A stretch of DNA of 61,838 nt from Dechloromonas sp. (GTDB lineage Bacteria > Pseudomonadota > Gammaproteobacteria > Burkholderiales > Rhodocyclaceae): positions 1,360 to 63,197 of the forward strand of contig JAQTXC010000012.1 of the NCBI GenBank assembly GCA_028689015.1, read 5' to 3'. Positions 52,761 through 61,787 of this stretch are shown here, piece by piece (the first letter of the stretch is position 1; each line of letters begins with the position of its first letter). Below the pieces are notes generated by a model. It was given only the letters and a program-made list of their open reading frames with translations. It was not told the DNA's origin and made no database searches. The translations under genes and the position numbers were made by a program.

Positions 52761-54173
52761 ATGAAACCTGTCTGGATCGTGGATGATGATCGCTCCATTC
52801 GCTGGGTGCTGGAAAAAACCCTGACCCGCGAAGGCATTCCCTTCAAGAGCTACGCCTCGGCCAGCGAAGCTATTTCGCAACTGGAACAAGGCGCCGAGCC
52901 ACCGCAAGTCCTGCTCTCCGATATCCGCATGCCCGGCCAATCCGGGCTGGATCTGCTGCAGGAAGTCAAAACCCGTTTTCCGAGCGTGCCGGTCATCATC
53001 ATGACCGCCTACTCCGACCTGGAAAGTGCGGTGGCGGCGTTTCAGGGCGGGGCTTTTGAATACCTGCCCAAGCCCTTTGATGTCGATCAAGCGGTTGAAT
53101 TGATCCGGCGGGCGATTGACGAATCTATGCACCAAAGTGGTGCGCTCGAAGAAGAGGGGCTGGTCCCGGAAATCCTCGGTCAGGCCCCGGCCATGCAGGA
53201 AGTGTTTCGTGCCATCGGCCGCCTGGCGCTGTCGCATGCCACAGTGCTGATCACCGGCGAATCCGGCTCCGGCAAAGAATTGGTTGCCCGTGCCCTGCAT
53301 CGCCATAGCCCGCGCGCTGACAAGCCTTTCATCGCCATCAACACTGCAGCAATTCCCAAAGATCTGCTCGAGTCCGAACTGTTCGGCCACGAACGCGGCG
53401 CTTTCACCGGCGCCCAGGCCCAGCGGCGTGGCCGCTTTGAACAAGCCGAGGGTGGTACGCTCTTCCTCGACGAAATTGGCGATATGCCGTCCGAACTGCA
53501 GACTCGTCTGCTGCGCGTCTTGTCCGACGGGCACTTCTACCGGGTGGGAGGGCATTCGCCGATTAAGGCCAACGTCCGGGTCATCGCCGCCACCCATCAG
53601 AACCTCGAAACGCGGGTCAAGGATGGCCTGTTCCGCGAAGACTTGTTTCATCGCCTCAATGTCATCCGCATCCGCCTGCCGGCCTTGCGCGAACGGCGGG
53701 AAGACATCCCGCTGCTCACCCGTCATTTTCTGCAAAAAAGCGCCCGTGAACTCGGCGTTGAAACCAAGCGCCTGTCTGAAGCCGCTATCAAATACCTGAG
53801 CGGTCTCGACTTTCAGGGCAACGTTCGGCAACTGGAAAATCTCTGTCACTGGCTCACCGTCATGGCGCCGGGGCAGCAGGTCGAAATCGGTGATTTGCCC
53901 GGCGAACTGCGCGAAGCCGTCCCCAGCCTGGTGGCCAGTTCTTGGGAAAATGCCTTGGAAAATGAGGTCGACCGTATGCTGGTCAGTGGTACGCCAGATA
54001 TTCACGGCGTGCTGGCACAAACTTTCGAGCGCATCCTGATCTCCCGCGCCTTGGCCCACACCGGGGGGCGTCGCATCGAAGCCGCCCAGGCCCTTGGCAT
54101 CGGTCGTAACACCATCACGCGTAAAATCAGCGAGTTAGGTATTGATGGCAGCAAGGAAACGGCAGGCGATTGA
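52761..54173 (+). CDS. glnG: Nitrogen regulator NtrC (sigma-54 activator)
   Basis: 470 residues from MKPVWIVDDDRSIRWVLEK. This ATG is preferred over one six codons upstream because it places the phospho-acceptor at Asp54, the position in E. coli NtrC. Receiver domain (1-120), AAA+ domain with GESGSGKE (Walker A), the sigma-54 contact loop GAFTGA and LFLDEIGDM, and a Fis-type helix-turn-helix at the C-terminus (IEAAQALGIGRNTITRKISEL). It should act on the two dyads upstream of glnA. Confidence 0.95.
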   Translation: MKPVWIVDDDRSIRWVLEKTLTREGIPFKSYASASEAISQLEQGAEPPQVLLSDIRMPGQSGLDLLQEVKTRFPSVPVIIMTAYSDLESAVAAFQGGAFEYLPKPFDVDQAVELIRRAIDESMHQSGALEEEGLVPEILGQAPAMQEVFRAIGRLALSHATVLITGESGSGKELVARALHRHSPRADKPFIAINTAAIPKDLLESELFGHERGAFTGAQAQRRGRFEQAEGGTLFLDEIGDMPSELQTRLLRVLSDGHFYRVGGHSPIKANVRVIAATHQNLETRVKDGLFREDLFHRLNVIRIRLPALRERREDIPLLTRHFLQKSARELGVETKRLSEAAIKYLSGLDFQGNVRQLENLCHWLTVMAPGQQVEIGDLPGELREAVPSLVASSWENALENEVDRMLVSGTPDIHGVLAQTFERILISRALAHTGGRRIEAAQALGIGRNTITRKISELGIDGSKETAGD

Positions 54174-54248
54174 GCCCCTTGATGAATCTGATGGACTTCC
54201 GGGTTGCTGCTGCGTGGTCTTCGCTGCGTATTTGGTAACATCCCCGCC

Positions 54249-55040
54249 ATGAACCTGATTGATCTTCCTTTGCTCAAGGCCCGTCTGCAATCGCTAGATG
54301 GGCGCTTTGACGTCGATGTGGTGGCGAGTTGCGATTCAACTAATAGCGCTTTGCTGCGCCAGGCCGAGGCGGGGGCACCCAGTGGTCGAGTGTTGGTGGC
54401 CGAGGTGCAAACTGCGGGACGAGGGCGCCGGGGACGGCACTGGGTGTCGGCGTCAGCCGATAGCCTGACTTTTTCCTTGTTGTGGCGTTTTCCTTTGCCG
54501 ATTAACCGCTTGAGTGGCCTATCGCTGGCGGTGGGGGTGGCGGTTTCCCGCGCCCTGGAGGCTCTGGGGGCTGTTGGGGTTTGCCTGAAGTGGCCCAATG
54601 ACATCCTGCTACGCCAGGCCGATGGCGACGCCAAGCTGGCGGGTATTTTGATCGAATTGCAGGCTGATCGGCGCGGGGTGTGCACCGTGATCGGCATCGG
54701 CCTCAATCTGCGGCTACCGGGTGACGAGGTGCCGCAGCCGGCGGCTGGCCTGGCGCAGGCTATGTCGCAATTGCCGGGGCGCACCGAATTGCTGGCCGAG
54801 TTGCTGCGACAACTCGCACTCACGCTTGATGCGTTTGCGGTCGACGGCTTGCCATCCTGCAAAACGGACTGGCTGGCGCGTCATGCCTGGCAGGATGCGC
54901 CCGTCACCCTGCTGGATGCGGAGCAGCCGCCACGTCATGGCCTGTGCCGCGGTGTTGATGACGAAGGCGCCTTGTTGCTCGAAACGGCGAGCGGTCTTGA
55001 GCGCATCCTGTCTGGCGATGTGAGCCTGCGCCGCGCGTGA
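54249..55040 (+). CDS. birA: Biotin--[acetyl-CoA carboxylase] ligase, monofunctional
   Basis: 263 residues from MNLIDLPLLKARLQ. Catalytic domain with DSTNSALLRQ, the biotinyl-AMP loop GRGRRGRHW and CLKWPNDIL, then LAGILIE and VIGIGLNL. The N-terminal winged-helix repressor domain of E. coli BirA is absent, so it ligates biotin but does not repress transcription. Its stop overlaps the coaX start as GTGA. Confidence 0.93.
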   Translation: MNLIDLPLLKARLQSLDGRFDVDVVASCDSTNSALLRQAEAGAPSGRVLVAEVQTAGRGRRGRHWVSASADSLTFSLLWRFPLPINRLSGLSLAVGVAVSRALEALGAVGVCLKWPNDILLRQADGDAKLAGILIELQADRRGVCTVIGIGLNLRLPGDEVPQPAAGLAQAMSQLPGRTELLAELLRQLALTLDAFAVDGLPSCKTDWLARHAWQDAPVTLLDAEQPPRHGLCRGVDDEGALLLETASGLERILSGDVSLRRA

Positions 55041-55750
55041 TTCTCTGTCTGGACAGCGGCAACAGCCGCATCAAATGGGGGCTATGGTCGGTAGGCGGCT
55101 GGCTGGCGCAGGGCGCTGTGCCACACGCCGCCGTCGCTGAGCTGGCTGCTTTGCCGGAAAATTACCCGGTGCCACAACGCATCCTGCTCGCCAACGTCGC
55201 CGGCACAGATGCTGCCGCCGCCATCAGTACCGCCCTGGGCCCCTGGGGCGCGGCCATTGAACAGATACGGAGCAGTGCGTACTGTGCCGGCGTCTACAAC
55301 GACTACCAAAATCCGGCCCAGCTGGGCGTTGACCGCTGGTGCGCCCTGCTCGGCGCCCACCGGCTGCTCGATGGGGCGGCCATTGTTGTCATGGCGGGGA
55401 CCGCCACTACCATCGACACCCTGGACGCGGGCGGCCATTTTCGGGGCGGCCTCATCCTGCCCGGCGTTGAATTGATGCGCCGTAGCCTGGCCCGTGATAC
55501 CGCGGCCTTGCCGCTGGCTGAAGGCGTGCCTACCGGGTGGCCACGCTGTACCGCCGACGCCATCATCAGTGGCGTTGTCGACGCCCAGGTCGGCGCGATT
55601 GAGCGCGCCTGGGCTCGCTTGGATGCCGGTGCCATCTGCCTGCTCTCTGGTGGTGACGCCAGCCGCCTGGCGCCGCATTTGAACATTCCGTACCGACTGG
55701 TCGATCACCTGCCGCTGTTCGGCTTGCTGGAACTGGCGCAACAAACTTGA
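55037..55750 (+). CDS. coaX: Type III pantothenate kinase
   Basis: 237 residues from a GTG overlapping the birA stop. ASKHA-fold motifs: LCLDSGNSRIKWGLW (phosphate 1), NPAQLGVDRWCALLGA, MAGTATTIDTL (phosphate 2 Asp) and GGLILPGVELMRRSL. First step of coenzyme A synthesis, not feedback inhibited by CoA in this type. birA-coaX coupling is common in betaproteobacteria. Confidence 0.94.
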   Translation: MILCLDSGNSRIKWGLWSVGGWLAQGAVPHAAVAELAALPENYPVPQRILLANVAGTDAAAAISTALGPWGAAIEQIRSSAYCAGVYNDYQNPAQLGVDRWCALLGAHRLLDGAAIVVMAGTATTIDTLDAGGHFRGGLILPGVELMRRSLARDTAALPLAEGVPTGWPRCTADAIISGVVDAQVGAIERAWARLDAGAICLLSGGDASRLAPHLNIPYRLVDHLPLFGLLELAQQT

Positions 55751-55828
55751 GTAATCGCCGCGACGCGGTGACAATCGAGCGTCATTGCGGTGCATTCCTG
55801 CGCCGCGTCACCTCTAAGGAGAATTTCC

Positions 55829-56839
55829 ATGGCCCTGATGGATTTCATCAAGAAACAGTTCATCGATATCCTGCATTGGGCAGAGGCGGACGATGACACC
55901 CTGGCCTGGCGCTTTCCAATGGCGGAGATGGAAATTCAGAATGGCGCCAGCCTGACGGTGCGCGACTCGCAGATGGCGCTATTCGTCAATGAAGGCACGG
56001 TGGCGGATGTTTTGGGTCCCGGCATGTATACGTTGACTACGCAGACGCTGCCTGTGCTTACCTACCTCAAGCATTGGGACAAACTGTTTGAGTCGCCCTT
56101 CAAAAGCGATGTCTATTTCTTCTCGACGCGCCAGCAACTGGATCAGAAATGGGGAACGCCCACCCCGATCACCGTGCGTGACGATGATTTCGGCATTGTT
56201 CGCCTGCGCGCCTTCGGGATTTATTCGTACCATCTGGTTGACCCTAAAACCTTCTACCAGAAGATATCCGGTACGCGCGACCGCTACACGCGCGAGGCGC
56301 TGGATGGCCAGTTGCGCAACACGTTGGTGGCCGGGCTGAGCGATTTATTGGGTGAGTCCGGTGTGCCATTTGCCGACATGGCCGCTAACCAAGACGAATT
56401 CGGCCGTGCCATGCAAGCCAAAGCGGCACCGCTCTTCGCTCAGTATGGCCTGCAACTGGACTCCCTGGTCGTCCAGAATGTCTCCCTGCCGGAGGAGCTG
56501 CAAAAGGTTCTTGACCAGAAAATTGGCATGAACATGGTCGGTGACCTGCAACGCTTCACACAATACCAAGTCGCTAGCAGCATTCCTGATGCCGCGAAAA
56601 ATGAAGGCGGTCTCGCCGCGATGGGGGCCGGGCTGGGCGCTGGCGTCGGTTTTGGCCAGGTGGTCGGGCAATCACTGGCGGGAGCGATGCCGACGGCGGG
56701 GACCGCGCTCTCAGTCCCGCTCACGACCGACGATGTGGTCGCCACGCTGGAAAAACTGCACGGCTTGGTGGAGAAAGGCATCCTTAACCAAGCCGAATTC
56801 GACGCCAAAAAAGCAGAATTGCTGAAAAAGCTGGGTTGA
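55829..56839 (+). CDS. SPFH/Band-7 domain protein with C-terminal SHOCT domain
   Basis: 336 residues from ATG 55829 (AAGGAG upstream). The YdjI/virion-core-like SPFH domain covers about 1-240 (ALMDFIKKQFIDILHW, FVNEGTVADVLGPGMYTL, DRYTREALDGQLRNTLVAGL), followed by a Gly/Ala-rich linker (about 255-295) and a SHOCT motif at the end (LEKLHGLVEKGILNQAEFDAKKAELL). No zinc ribbon is seen. Relatives are scaffold-like and of unknown role, in some species linked to envelope or phage stress. It stands alone, between coaX and the convergent manC. Confidence 0.85.
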   Translation: MALMDFIKKQFIDILHWAEADDDTLAWRFPMAEMEIQNGASLTVRDSQMALFVNEGTVADVLGPGMYTLTTQTLPVLTYLKHWDKLFESPFKSDVYFFSTRQQLDQKWGTPTPITVRDDDFGIVRLRAFGIYSYHLVDPKTFYQKISGTRDRYTREALDGQLRNTLVAGLSDLLGESGVPFADMAANQDEFGRAMQAKAAPLFAQYGLQLDSLVVQNVSLPEELQKVLDQKIGMNMVGDLQRFTQYQVASSIPDAAKNEGGLAAMGAGLGAGVGFGQVVGQSLAGAMPTAGTALSVPLTTDDVVATLEKLHGLVEKGILNQAEFDAKKAELLKKLG

Positions 56840-56859
56840 CCGCAGCAGTTTCCCTGGCA

Positions 56860-58305
56860 TTAGCGTCCGTAACGATCCTCAAAGCGCACGATGTCGTCTT
56901 CACCTAGATAGCTGCCGGATTGGACTTCTATCATTTCCAGCGGCAACTTGCCGGGATTTTCCAGACGATGCGTGACACCGAGCGGGATATAGGTTGATTC
57001 GTTCTCTGTGACCAGAAAGTTTTCTTCGCCTTTGGTGACGCGAGCGGTGCCGGAAACAACAATCCAGTGCTCAGCACGATGATGGTGCATCTGTAGCGAC
57101 AGGACGCCGCCCGGATTGACCACGATGCGCTTGACCTGGAAGCGAGAACCGAAATCGATGGAGTCGTACCAACCCCAAGGCCGATACACCTTGCGATGGG
57201 CGTGCGACTCCCCCCGCTTCTCAACCTTCAGGCGGCCAACCACCTCCTTCACTTTTTGGATCTGATGGCGATCTGCAACCAGGATGGCATCCGGTGTTTC
57301 CACCACCACCACATCCTTCAAACCGACGGTCGCAACGAGACGGCCCTGTGCCAAAACCAGCGTGTTTTGCGTGTCAACCGCCAGTACATCGCCCTTGAAA
57401 ACATTGCCGCCGTCGTCTTTCTCGCCGATTTCCCACAGTGCGCTCCAAGCGCCCAGATCGGACCACTGTGCATCCAGCGGCAAGACGGCTACTTCGCCGC
57501 TATTGGCACCTTCTGCGGTCAACGGTTCCAGTACCGCATAATCGATCGAGTCAGATGGGCAGGCCGCAAACGCAGCCTTGTCCGGGCGAACAAAGTCCAT
57601 GTCCTGCTGACGTCCGGTAAATGCCTGCTCGCACGCTGTCAAAATATCCGGCCGGTATTGCGCCATTTTGGCCAACCAGACCGAGGCTTTGATGACAAAA
57701 ATTCCGCCATTCCACAAATACTGACCACTTGCCAGGTAAGCCTCGGCCGTTGCCGTATCCGGTTTTTCAACAAAACGATCAACCTGGCACGCTGTACCCG
57801 TCAGCGTGGCCCCCAGGCGAATATAGCCATAGCCTGTCTCCGGCGCCGTCGGCCGAATACCAAAGGTCACCAGTTTGCCGGCATCTGCCAGCGGTGCGGC
57901 CTCTGCCACCGCCGCACGAAAAGCCGCCTCATCCTGAATCACATGGTCCGCCGGCATGATTGCCAGTACCGGGTCCTCGCCATTGCCTTGGGCCACCATC
58001 GCCGCTAACGTCAGTGCGGGTGCGGTATTGCGCCCGCAAGGCTCTAGCAACATGCCGCCGGCAGTCACGCACACCTGACGTAACTGCTCGGCCATCAAAA
58101 AACGGTATTCTTCATTGCCGACCAAAATTGGCGCCGCCAGGCGGTCGACCGTGGACAAGGGCAAGTTATTTAGGCGCAAGGCCGTCGCCTGCAGCATCGA
58201 CACCTCGCCAGCCAGACAAAGCAACTGCTTTGGATACTGTTCGCGCGATAAAGGCCACAAACGGGTGCCGGAACCCCCGCAAAGAATGATGGGCTGAACG
58301 ATCAT
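56860..58305 (-). CDS. manC: Mannose-1-phosphate guanylyltransferase/mannose-6-phosphate isomerase
   Basis: 481 residues, the typical length of the two-domain enzyme. Nucleotidyltransferase domain: ILCGGSGTRLWPLSREQYPKQ and DRFVEKPD. C-terminal cupin (type II phosphomannose isomerase): PWGWYDSIDFG, MHHHRAEHWIVVSG and YIPLGVTHRLENPG. Makes GDP-mannose, the donor for mannose or derived sugars. It follows the WcaJ-like gene at 69 bases on the same strand, so the pair forms a second polysaccharide module. Confidence 0.95.
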   Translation of the reverse strand: MIVQPIILCGGSGTRLWPLSREQYPKQLLCLAGEVSMLQATALRLNNLPLSTVDRLAAPILVGNEEYRFLMAEQLRQVCVTAGGMLLEPCGRNTAPALTLAAMVAQGNGEDPVLAIMPADHVIQDEAAFRAAVAEAAPLADAGKLVTFGIRPTAPETGYGYIRLGATLTGTACQVDRFVEKPDTATAEAYLASGQYLWNGGIFVIKASVWLAKMAQYRPDILTACEQAFTGRQQDMDFVRPDKAAFAACPSDSIDYAVLEPLTAEGANSGEVAVLPLDAQWSDLGAWSALWEIGEKDDGGNVFKGDVLAVDTQNTLVLAQGRLVATVGLKDVVVVETPDAILVADRHQIQKVKEVVGRLKVEKRGESHAHRKVYRPWGWYDSIDFGSRFQVKRIVVNPGGVLSLQMHHHRAEHWIVVSGTARVTKGEENFLVTENESTYIPLGVTHRLENPGKLPLEMIEVQSGSYLGEDDIVRFEDRYGR

Positions 58306-58374
58306 GGAAACCTCAAAAACATAAAAAGCAGCATGATGACATGCGACATCTTAGGTGACTAGTCGCTCACCTGC

Positions 58375-59793
58375 TCAATACGCGTTCTTGTTTACAAAGC
58401 CTTTGAACACGGTGAGGAAGATGATTTTTAAGTCAAGCCAGAGCGACCAATTCTGGACATATTCCAGATCGAACTTGACGCGCATTTTCATCTTGTCGAC
58501 TGTCTCTGTTTCGCCGCGCCAGCCGCTGATTTGCGCCAAGCCAGTGATGCCGGGTTTGACCTTGTGACGCAGCATGTAACCACGAATCAACTTGCGATAC
58601 TGCTCGTTGTGCGCCACTGCATGCGGGCGAGGGCCGACCACCGACATGTTGCCTTGCAGGACGTTAAAAAATTGTGGCAGTTCATCCAGCGAAGTGCGGC
58701 GCAAAAAAGTGCCAAAAGGGGTGATGCGCACATCCTTTTTGCTGGCCTGCGTCACTTTTTCGCCGTCCTCACACACCGTCATGCTACGAAATTTCCACAC
58801 TTCAACCACGCTACCATTCAAACCATAGCGCCGCTGCTTGAATAGCACGGGGCCTGGCGATGTCAGTTTGACTCCCAGCGCAATCAGCGCCATCGGCAAG
58901 GCAATCATTAGCAGAATCAGCGAGGAAACGACAATATCCTCCCAGCGTTTGACCCAGCCATCCAGCCCATAAAATGGCGTTTCGTGCAGACTCAGCACCG
59001 GGATGCCATCCAGGCTGGATAATTTGCCATGCAATAAATCGAATACAAAGAAATTGGGTACCAGATACACCGACGCAGTGGTGTCGCTGAGCGCATTCAC
59101 CAACTCGACAATGCGCTTTTCCGCCGCCATCGGTAGCGTGATGTAAACGTAATCCACCTGCCCTTGGCGAGCCATCTCCACCAATTCATCAAAGCGGCCA
59201 ACGCCATCCTGTTCGTTAGCGGCATGGTGGCAATCGCGGTGCGCCAGTCGATCATCGAAATAGCCCACAAAACGCATGCCGAGCCAATGAGTGTGCATGA
59301 TTTTTTCTGCCACCTGCTGACCGAGTCGGGTCTTGCCGGCAATAGCCAGCGTGCGCGTATTTCGGCCGTGCGCCCGAAAAGCCTTCAAACCCAGACGCAG
59401 TCCGACGCGAGCACCCCCCAGGCAGACGGGGGTCAGAAAAAACCACGTTAAGACAGCTGCGCGCGAATAATCTGACGATAACTTAGTCAAAAAAGCCAGA
59501 GAAACCAGAATGATCGCTGTCCAAAACCAGGTGATCAGCGTGGCAGCCACTGCCACGTGCAAAGGTTGAACCCGCCACGAGCCATACACATGTTGAGTGG
59601 TGGCGACCATGGAAAAAATCAGCACTGACCACACTCCGGCCTGCAAATAGTGCGGCTCTACTAGGCTTAGATCCCGTGTCACCTCCAGTGAGAGCATCAG
59701 GCAAGCCACAATCACCAGCGCATCAATCGCTCGGTGCAAAAAAGCAATTTTGGAGCTATGGGGTCGGACCAGGCCGGAAGAAAACAAGGACAT
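58375..59793 (-). CDS. Undecaprenyl-phosphate glucose phosphotransferase, WcaJ type
   Basis: 472 residues from MSLFSSGLVRPHSSKIAF; the longer frame runs into a decayed transposase. Four N-terminal membrane helices, a middle domain, a fifth membrane segment and the catalytic part with KQRRYGLNGSVVEVWKFRSM, RRTSLDELPQFFNVLQGNMS, VVGPRPHAVAHNEQYRKLI and KPGITGLAQISGWRGET. HNEQYRKLI and the WRGET ending match WcaJ (glucose-1-phosphate transfer) better than WbaP. It differs clearly from the initiating enzyme encoded at 12805. Confidence 0.93.
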   Translation of the reverse strand: MSLFSSGLVRPHSSKIAFLHRAIDALVIVACLMLSLEVTRDLSLVEPHYLQAGVWSVLIFSMVATTQHVYGSWRVQPLHVAVAATLITWFWTAIILVSLAFLTKLSSDYSRAAVLTWFFLTPVCLGGARVGLRLGLKAFRAHGRNTRTLAIAGKTRLGQQVAEKIMHTHWLGMRFVGYFDDRLAHRDCHHAANEQDGVGRFDELVEMARQGQVDYVYITLPMAAEKRIVELVNALSDTTASVYLVPNFFVFDLLHGKLSSLDGIPVLSLHETPFYGLDGWVKRWEDIVVSSLILLMIALPMALIALGVKLTSPGPVLFKQRRYGLNGSVVEVWKFRSMTVCEDGEKVTQASKKDVRITPFGTFLRRTSLDELPQFFNVLQGNMSVVGPRPHAVAHNEQYRKLIRGYMLRHKVKPGITGLAQISGWRGETETVDKMKMRVKFDLEYVQNWSLWLDLKIIFLTVFKGFVNKNAY

Positions 59794-59949
59794 CGTCGGG
59801 TTGCCTAGGGTTGCCGTGCAGAAAAATCGAATTAAATGATGCCATGCAGCATGCAGTATGGCTATACGACTAAGGTCATAGGCGCCTGTTTGGCCACAAC
59901 TATACAAGCAAAAAAGATAGGCCTTCGTGCCTTTTGTTGCGCTGCAAGA
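59794..59949. other. Leader region of the wcaJ-like gene
   Basis: AT-richer than the neighbouring genes, with short ATGCAGC/GCATGCAG repeats near 59842-59856 but no convincing -35/-10 pair or operator. It probably carries the promoter of the wcaJ-manC pair and ends where the transposase remnant begins. Confidence 0.4.
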
Positions 59950-60263
59950 TAATTCTTTCTTGTCCCCTGGAGAAATGGTCGATTCATCGAAGACTTGCGC
60001 CGCTCCGTGGCCGAAGTGAGCTATGGCGTCGACGATCGGTTGTTGCCGGACCACGGCGCGTGACCAATGCGATTGGCTCGGCATGTGATGGAGCCGTTGA
60101 TAGTGGCTGCCGGCCACCTGCTTGGGCATTGCGCCATGTTGCGCCGGTTGCACTGGAACAGTCCGTGGAGATAGCCTCTGGCTGCTTCTTCAACTGAGCC
60201 GGTCTGGCGCTGGAAACAGCGCAGGTGGGGGCTGAAATGGTTGTCAAAATGAGCGAGCGCCGA
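59950..60263 (-). pseudogene. Decayed DDE transposase N-terminal fragment (IS701/IS4-like)
   Basis: Two minus-strand frames joined by a frameshift near 60130 read HFSPHLRCFQRQTGSVEE and YLHGLFQCNRRNM, then VAGSHYQRLHHMPSQSHW and FDESTISPGDKK. This pattern (YL-x-GL, RRNM, YQ-x-LHH-x-S-x-S-x-W, DES-x-x-x-x-GDK) is that of the first 110-120 residues of IS701/IS4-superfamily transposases. The rest of the gene is missing and no terminal repeats are visible, so it is dead. Assignment to a family is from memory of the motif pattern. Confidence 0.6.
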
Positions 60264-60402
60264 TTTAAGGAGATTGCTCAAGAGTACGGGGTTTATCCGG
60301 TTCCGCTTGGCCAGTGGAAGAAGGAAATCTAGGTGCAGGCGAGCACTGTTTGAAGGCAAGCGCGGCCGAAAGCCGCTGGAGAAGGTCAAGAATGGGGACG
60401 GG
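60231..60402 (+). pseudogene. Decayed IS3-family OrfA fragment
   Basis: A plus-strand frame reads SERRFKEIAQEYGVYPVPL then GQWKKEI and hits a TAG at 60330; a shifted frame continues ALFEGKRGRKPLE. The helix-turn-helix EIAQ-x-YGV-x-P...QWKKE and the following F-x-GKRGRKP are typical of the OrfA of IS3-type elements. It lacks a start and all of OrfB. It overlaps the end of the opposite transposase remnant by about 30 bases, so one element probably landed in the other. Confidence 0.6.
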
Positions 60403-60419
60403 TTGCCACCATTCTTGAC
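60385..60419. repeat. 11-base inverted repeat next to the transposase remnants
   Basis: GTCAAGAATGG (60385-60395) and CCATTCTTGAC (60409-60419) form a perfect stem with a 13-base loop. On the plus strand no T run follows the stem. It could be a leftover insertion-sequence structure or a weak terminator facing the M23 peptidase gene. Confidence 0.6.
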
Positions 60420-60470
60420 ACTCAAAAAAGTGTGCTCAGGCATTGTTTTTGTCCAGACCGCCTTTGCTGC

Positions 60471-61787
60471 TTATTCCATATAGGCAATCTCGCTTTGCTT
60501 GAGGCGGTCCAGTTGGCGAAGCAGCGGGGTGCTGGTTTCCTTGAATTGCTGGCGCTCTGCCTTGCTGAGTGAGGGGAGTGCGGTCGGAATATTGGCTGAG
60601 AGCGGGTTGACCGCGACATTGTTGATTCGGAATTCATAGTGCAGATGGGGGCCGGTGGCCCAGCCGCTGCTGCCAACGTAGCCAATTGTTTCGCCCTGAG
60701 AAACTTGCATCCCCTTACGCAGCGCCTTGGCGGGGCGCGAGAGATGGGCGTAAAGCGTTTCGTGGCGCCCCTGATGTTTGAGAATGACCGTATTGCCGTA
60801 TCCCCCTTTTTTGCCGACAAAAGCGACAACGGCATCGCCGGTCGCTCGCACGGGGGTTCCGGTGCTGGCAGCGTAATCGATGCCTTTGTGGGCTCGCCAA
60901 GTATTCAGGATGGGGTGAAAGCGCATTTTGAAACCTGAACTGATGCGCGAAAACTTCAATGGAGAGCGCAAAAAAGCTTTGCGCAAGGGGGCGCCTTCTG
61001 GGGTGAGATATTCGCCATCCTCCCCTCGGGCGAACCAGAGTGCCCGATGGGTCTTGCCGGCGTTGACGAATTCAGCGGCAATGATCTTCCCGCTACGGAT
61101 CGGGCGCCCGTTCAGATAATGCATTTCATAACTAATCGAGAAACGATCACCTTTACGCAGGTCGCGGTGGAAGTCAATTTCGCCACTGAACAGCTCGGCG
61201 AGTTGGATGGCAATCGAATCAGGGATGGCGGCGTTGTCAGAAGCACCAAATAGCGAGGTCTCAATTTCGGCTGATTTGATGATCGCGTGGGACTCCAGGC
61301 GTTCGCCAAGAATTTGCTGCGTAAATGAATGGCCCTGGCGCTCAAGCATCAGGATGGTTTCTCGACCATTGAGCGGGAAATACAGGCGCTCAAGGGTGCC
61401 GTCGGCATGGACTTCGGCTGAAATTTGTTTGCCGGCAATGAATTGTTCCCCAGCGAGTTCCGGAGTCGCCTGTCGCAAATAGTCCTGGGCCAGTGGGTCG
61501 TCAACGCGCAAGCGTTGCAACAGGTCCTGCAGGGTTTCGCCCCGTTGGATACGCTCTTCCGTAAAAAAACTGGCACCACCTAATGGCAGTTGCTGCAGCG
61601 ACGGTAAGGCAAGGGTTTCAGTAATCTGTTGTTGAGTCAGCGGGGCTGAGGGTTGCGTGGGGGCAACGGCGGTGGCGGTGGCCATTGCAAATGCGAGAAA
61701 GCCACCACCAAGGGCGAGATATATGCGGTGTTGAGCAGTTGTTGCGGTCAACGATACATGGCGCTTAAAAATGCGGGGCAGGGTCAT
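60471..61787 (-). CDS. Membrane-anchored M23-family peptidoglycan endopeptidase (MepM-like)
   Basis: 438 residues from ATG 61787; an in-frame TTG lies seven codons earlier. N-terminal membrane anchor (about 22-42), an OapA/LysM-like region (about 80-130), a second domain, and the C-terminal M23 domain with the zinc ligands in HKGIDYA (HxxxD) and GPHLHYEFR (HxH). All metal and catalytic residues are kept, so it should cut cross-linked peptides in the periplasm, as MepM does during wall growth. The window ends 51 bases upstream of its start. Confidence 0.92.
   Translation of the reverse strand: MTLPRIFKRHVSLTATTAQHRIYLALGGGFLAFAMATATAVAPTQPSAPLTQQQITETLALPSLQQLPLGGASFFTEERIQRGETLQDLLQRLRVDDPLAQDYLRQATPELAGEQFIAGKQISAEVHADGTLERLYFPLNGRETILMLERQGHSFTQQILGERLESHAIIKSAEIETSLFGASDNAAIPDSIAIQLAELFSGEIDFHRDLRKGDRFSISYEMHYLNGRPIRSGKIIAAEFVNAGKTHRALWFARGEDGEYLTPEGAPLRKAFLRSPLKFSRISSGFKMRFHPILNTWRAHKGIDYAASTGTPVRATGDAVVAFVGKKGGYGNTVILKHQGRHETLYAHLSRPAKALRKGMQVSQGETIGYVGSSGWATGPHLHYEFRINNVAVNPLSANIPTALPSLSKAERQQFKETSTPLLRQLDRLKQSEIAYME

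Noticed and set aside
52617..54059. A 480-codon open frame antisense to glnG
   Set aside because: Shadow of the glnG coding bias; no motif or SD.
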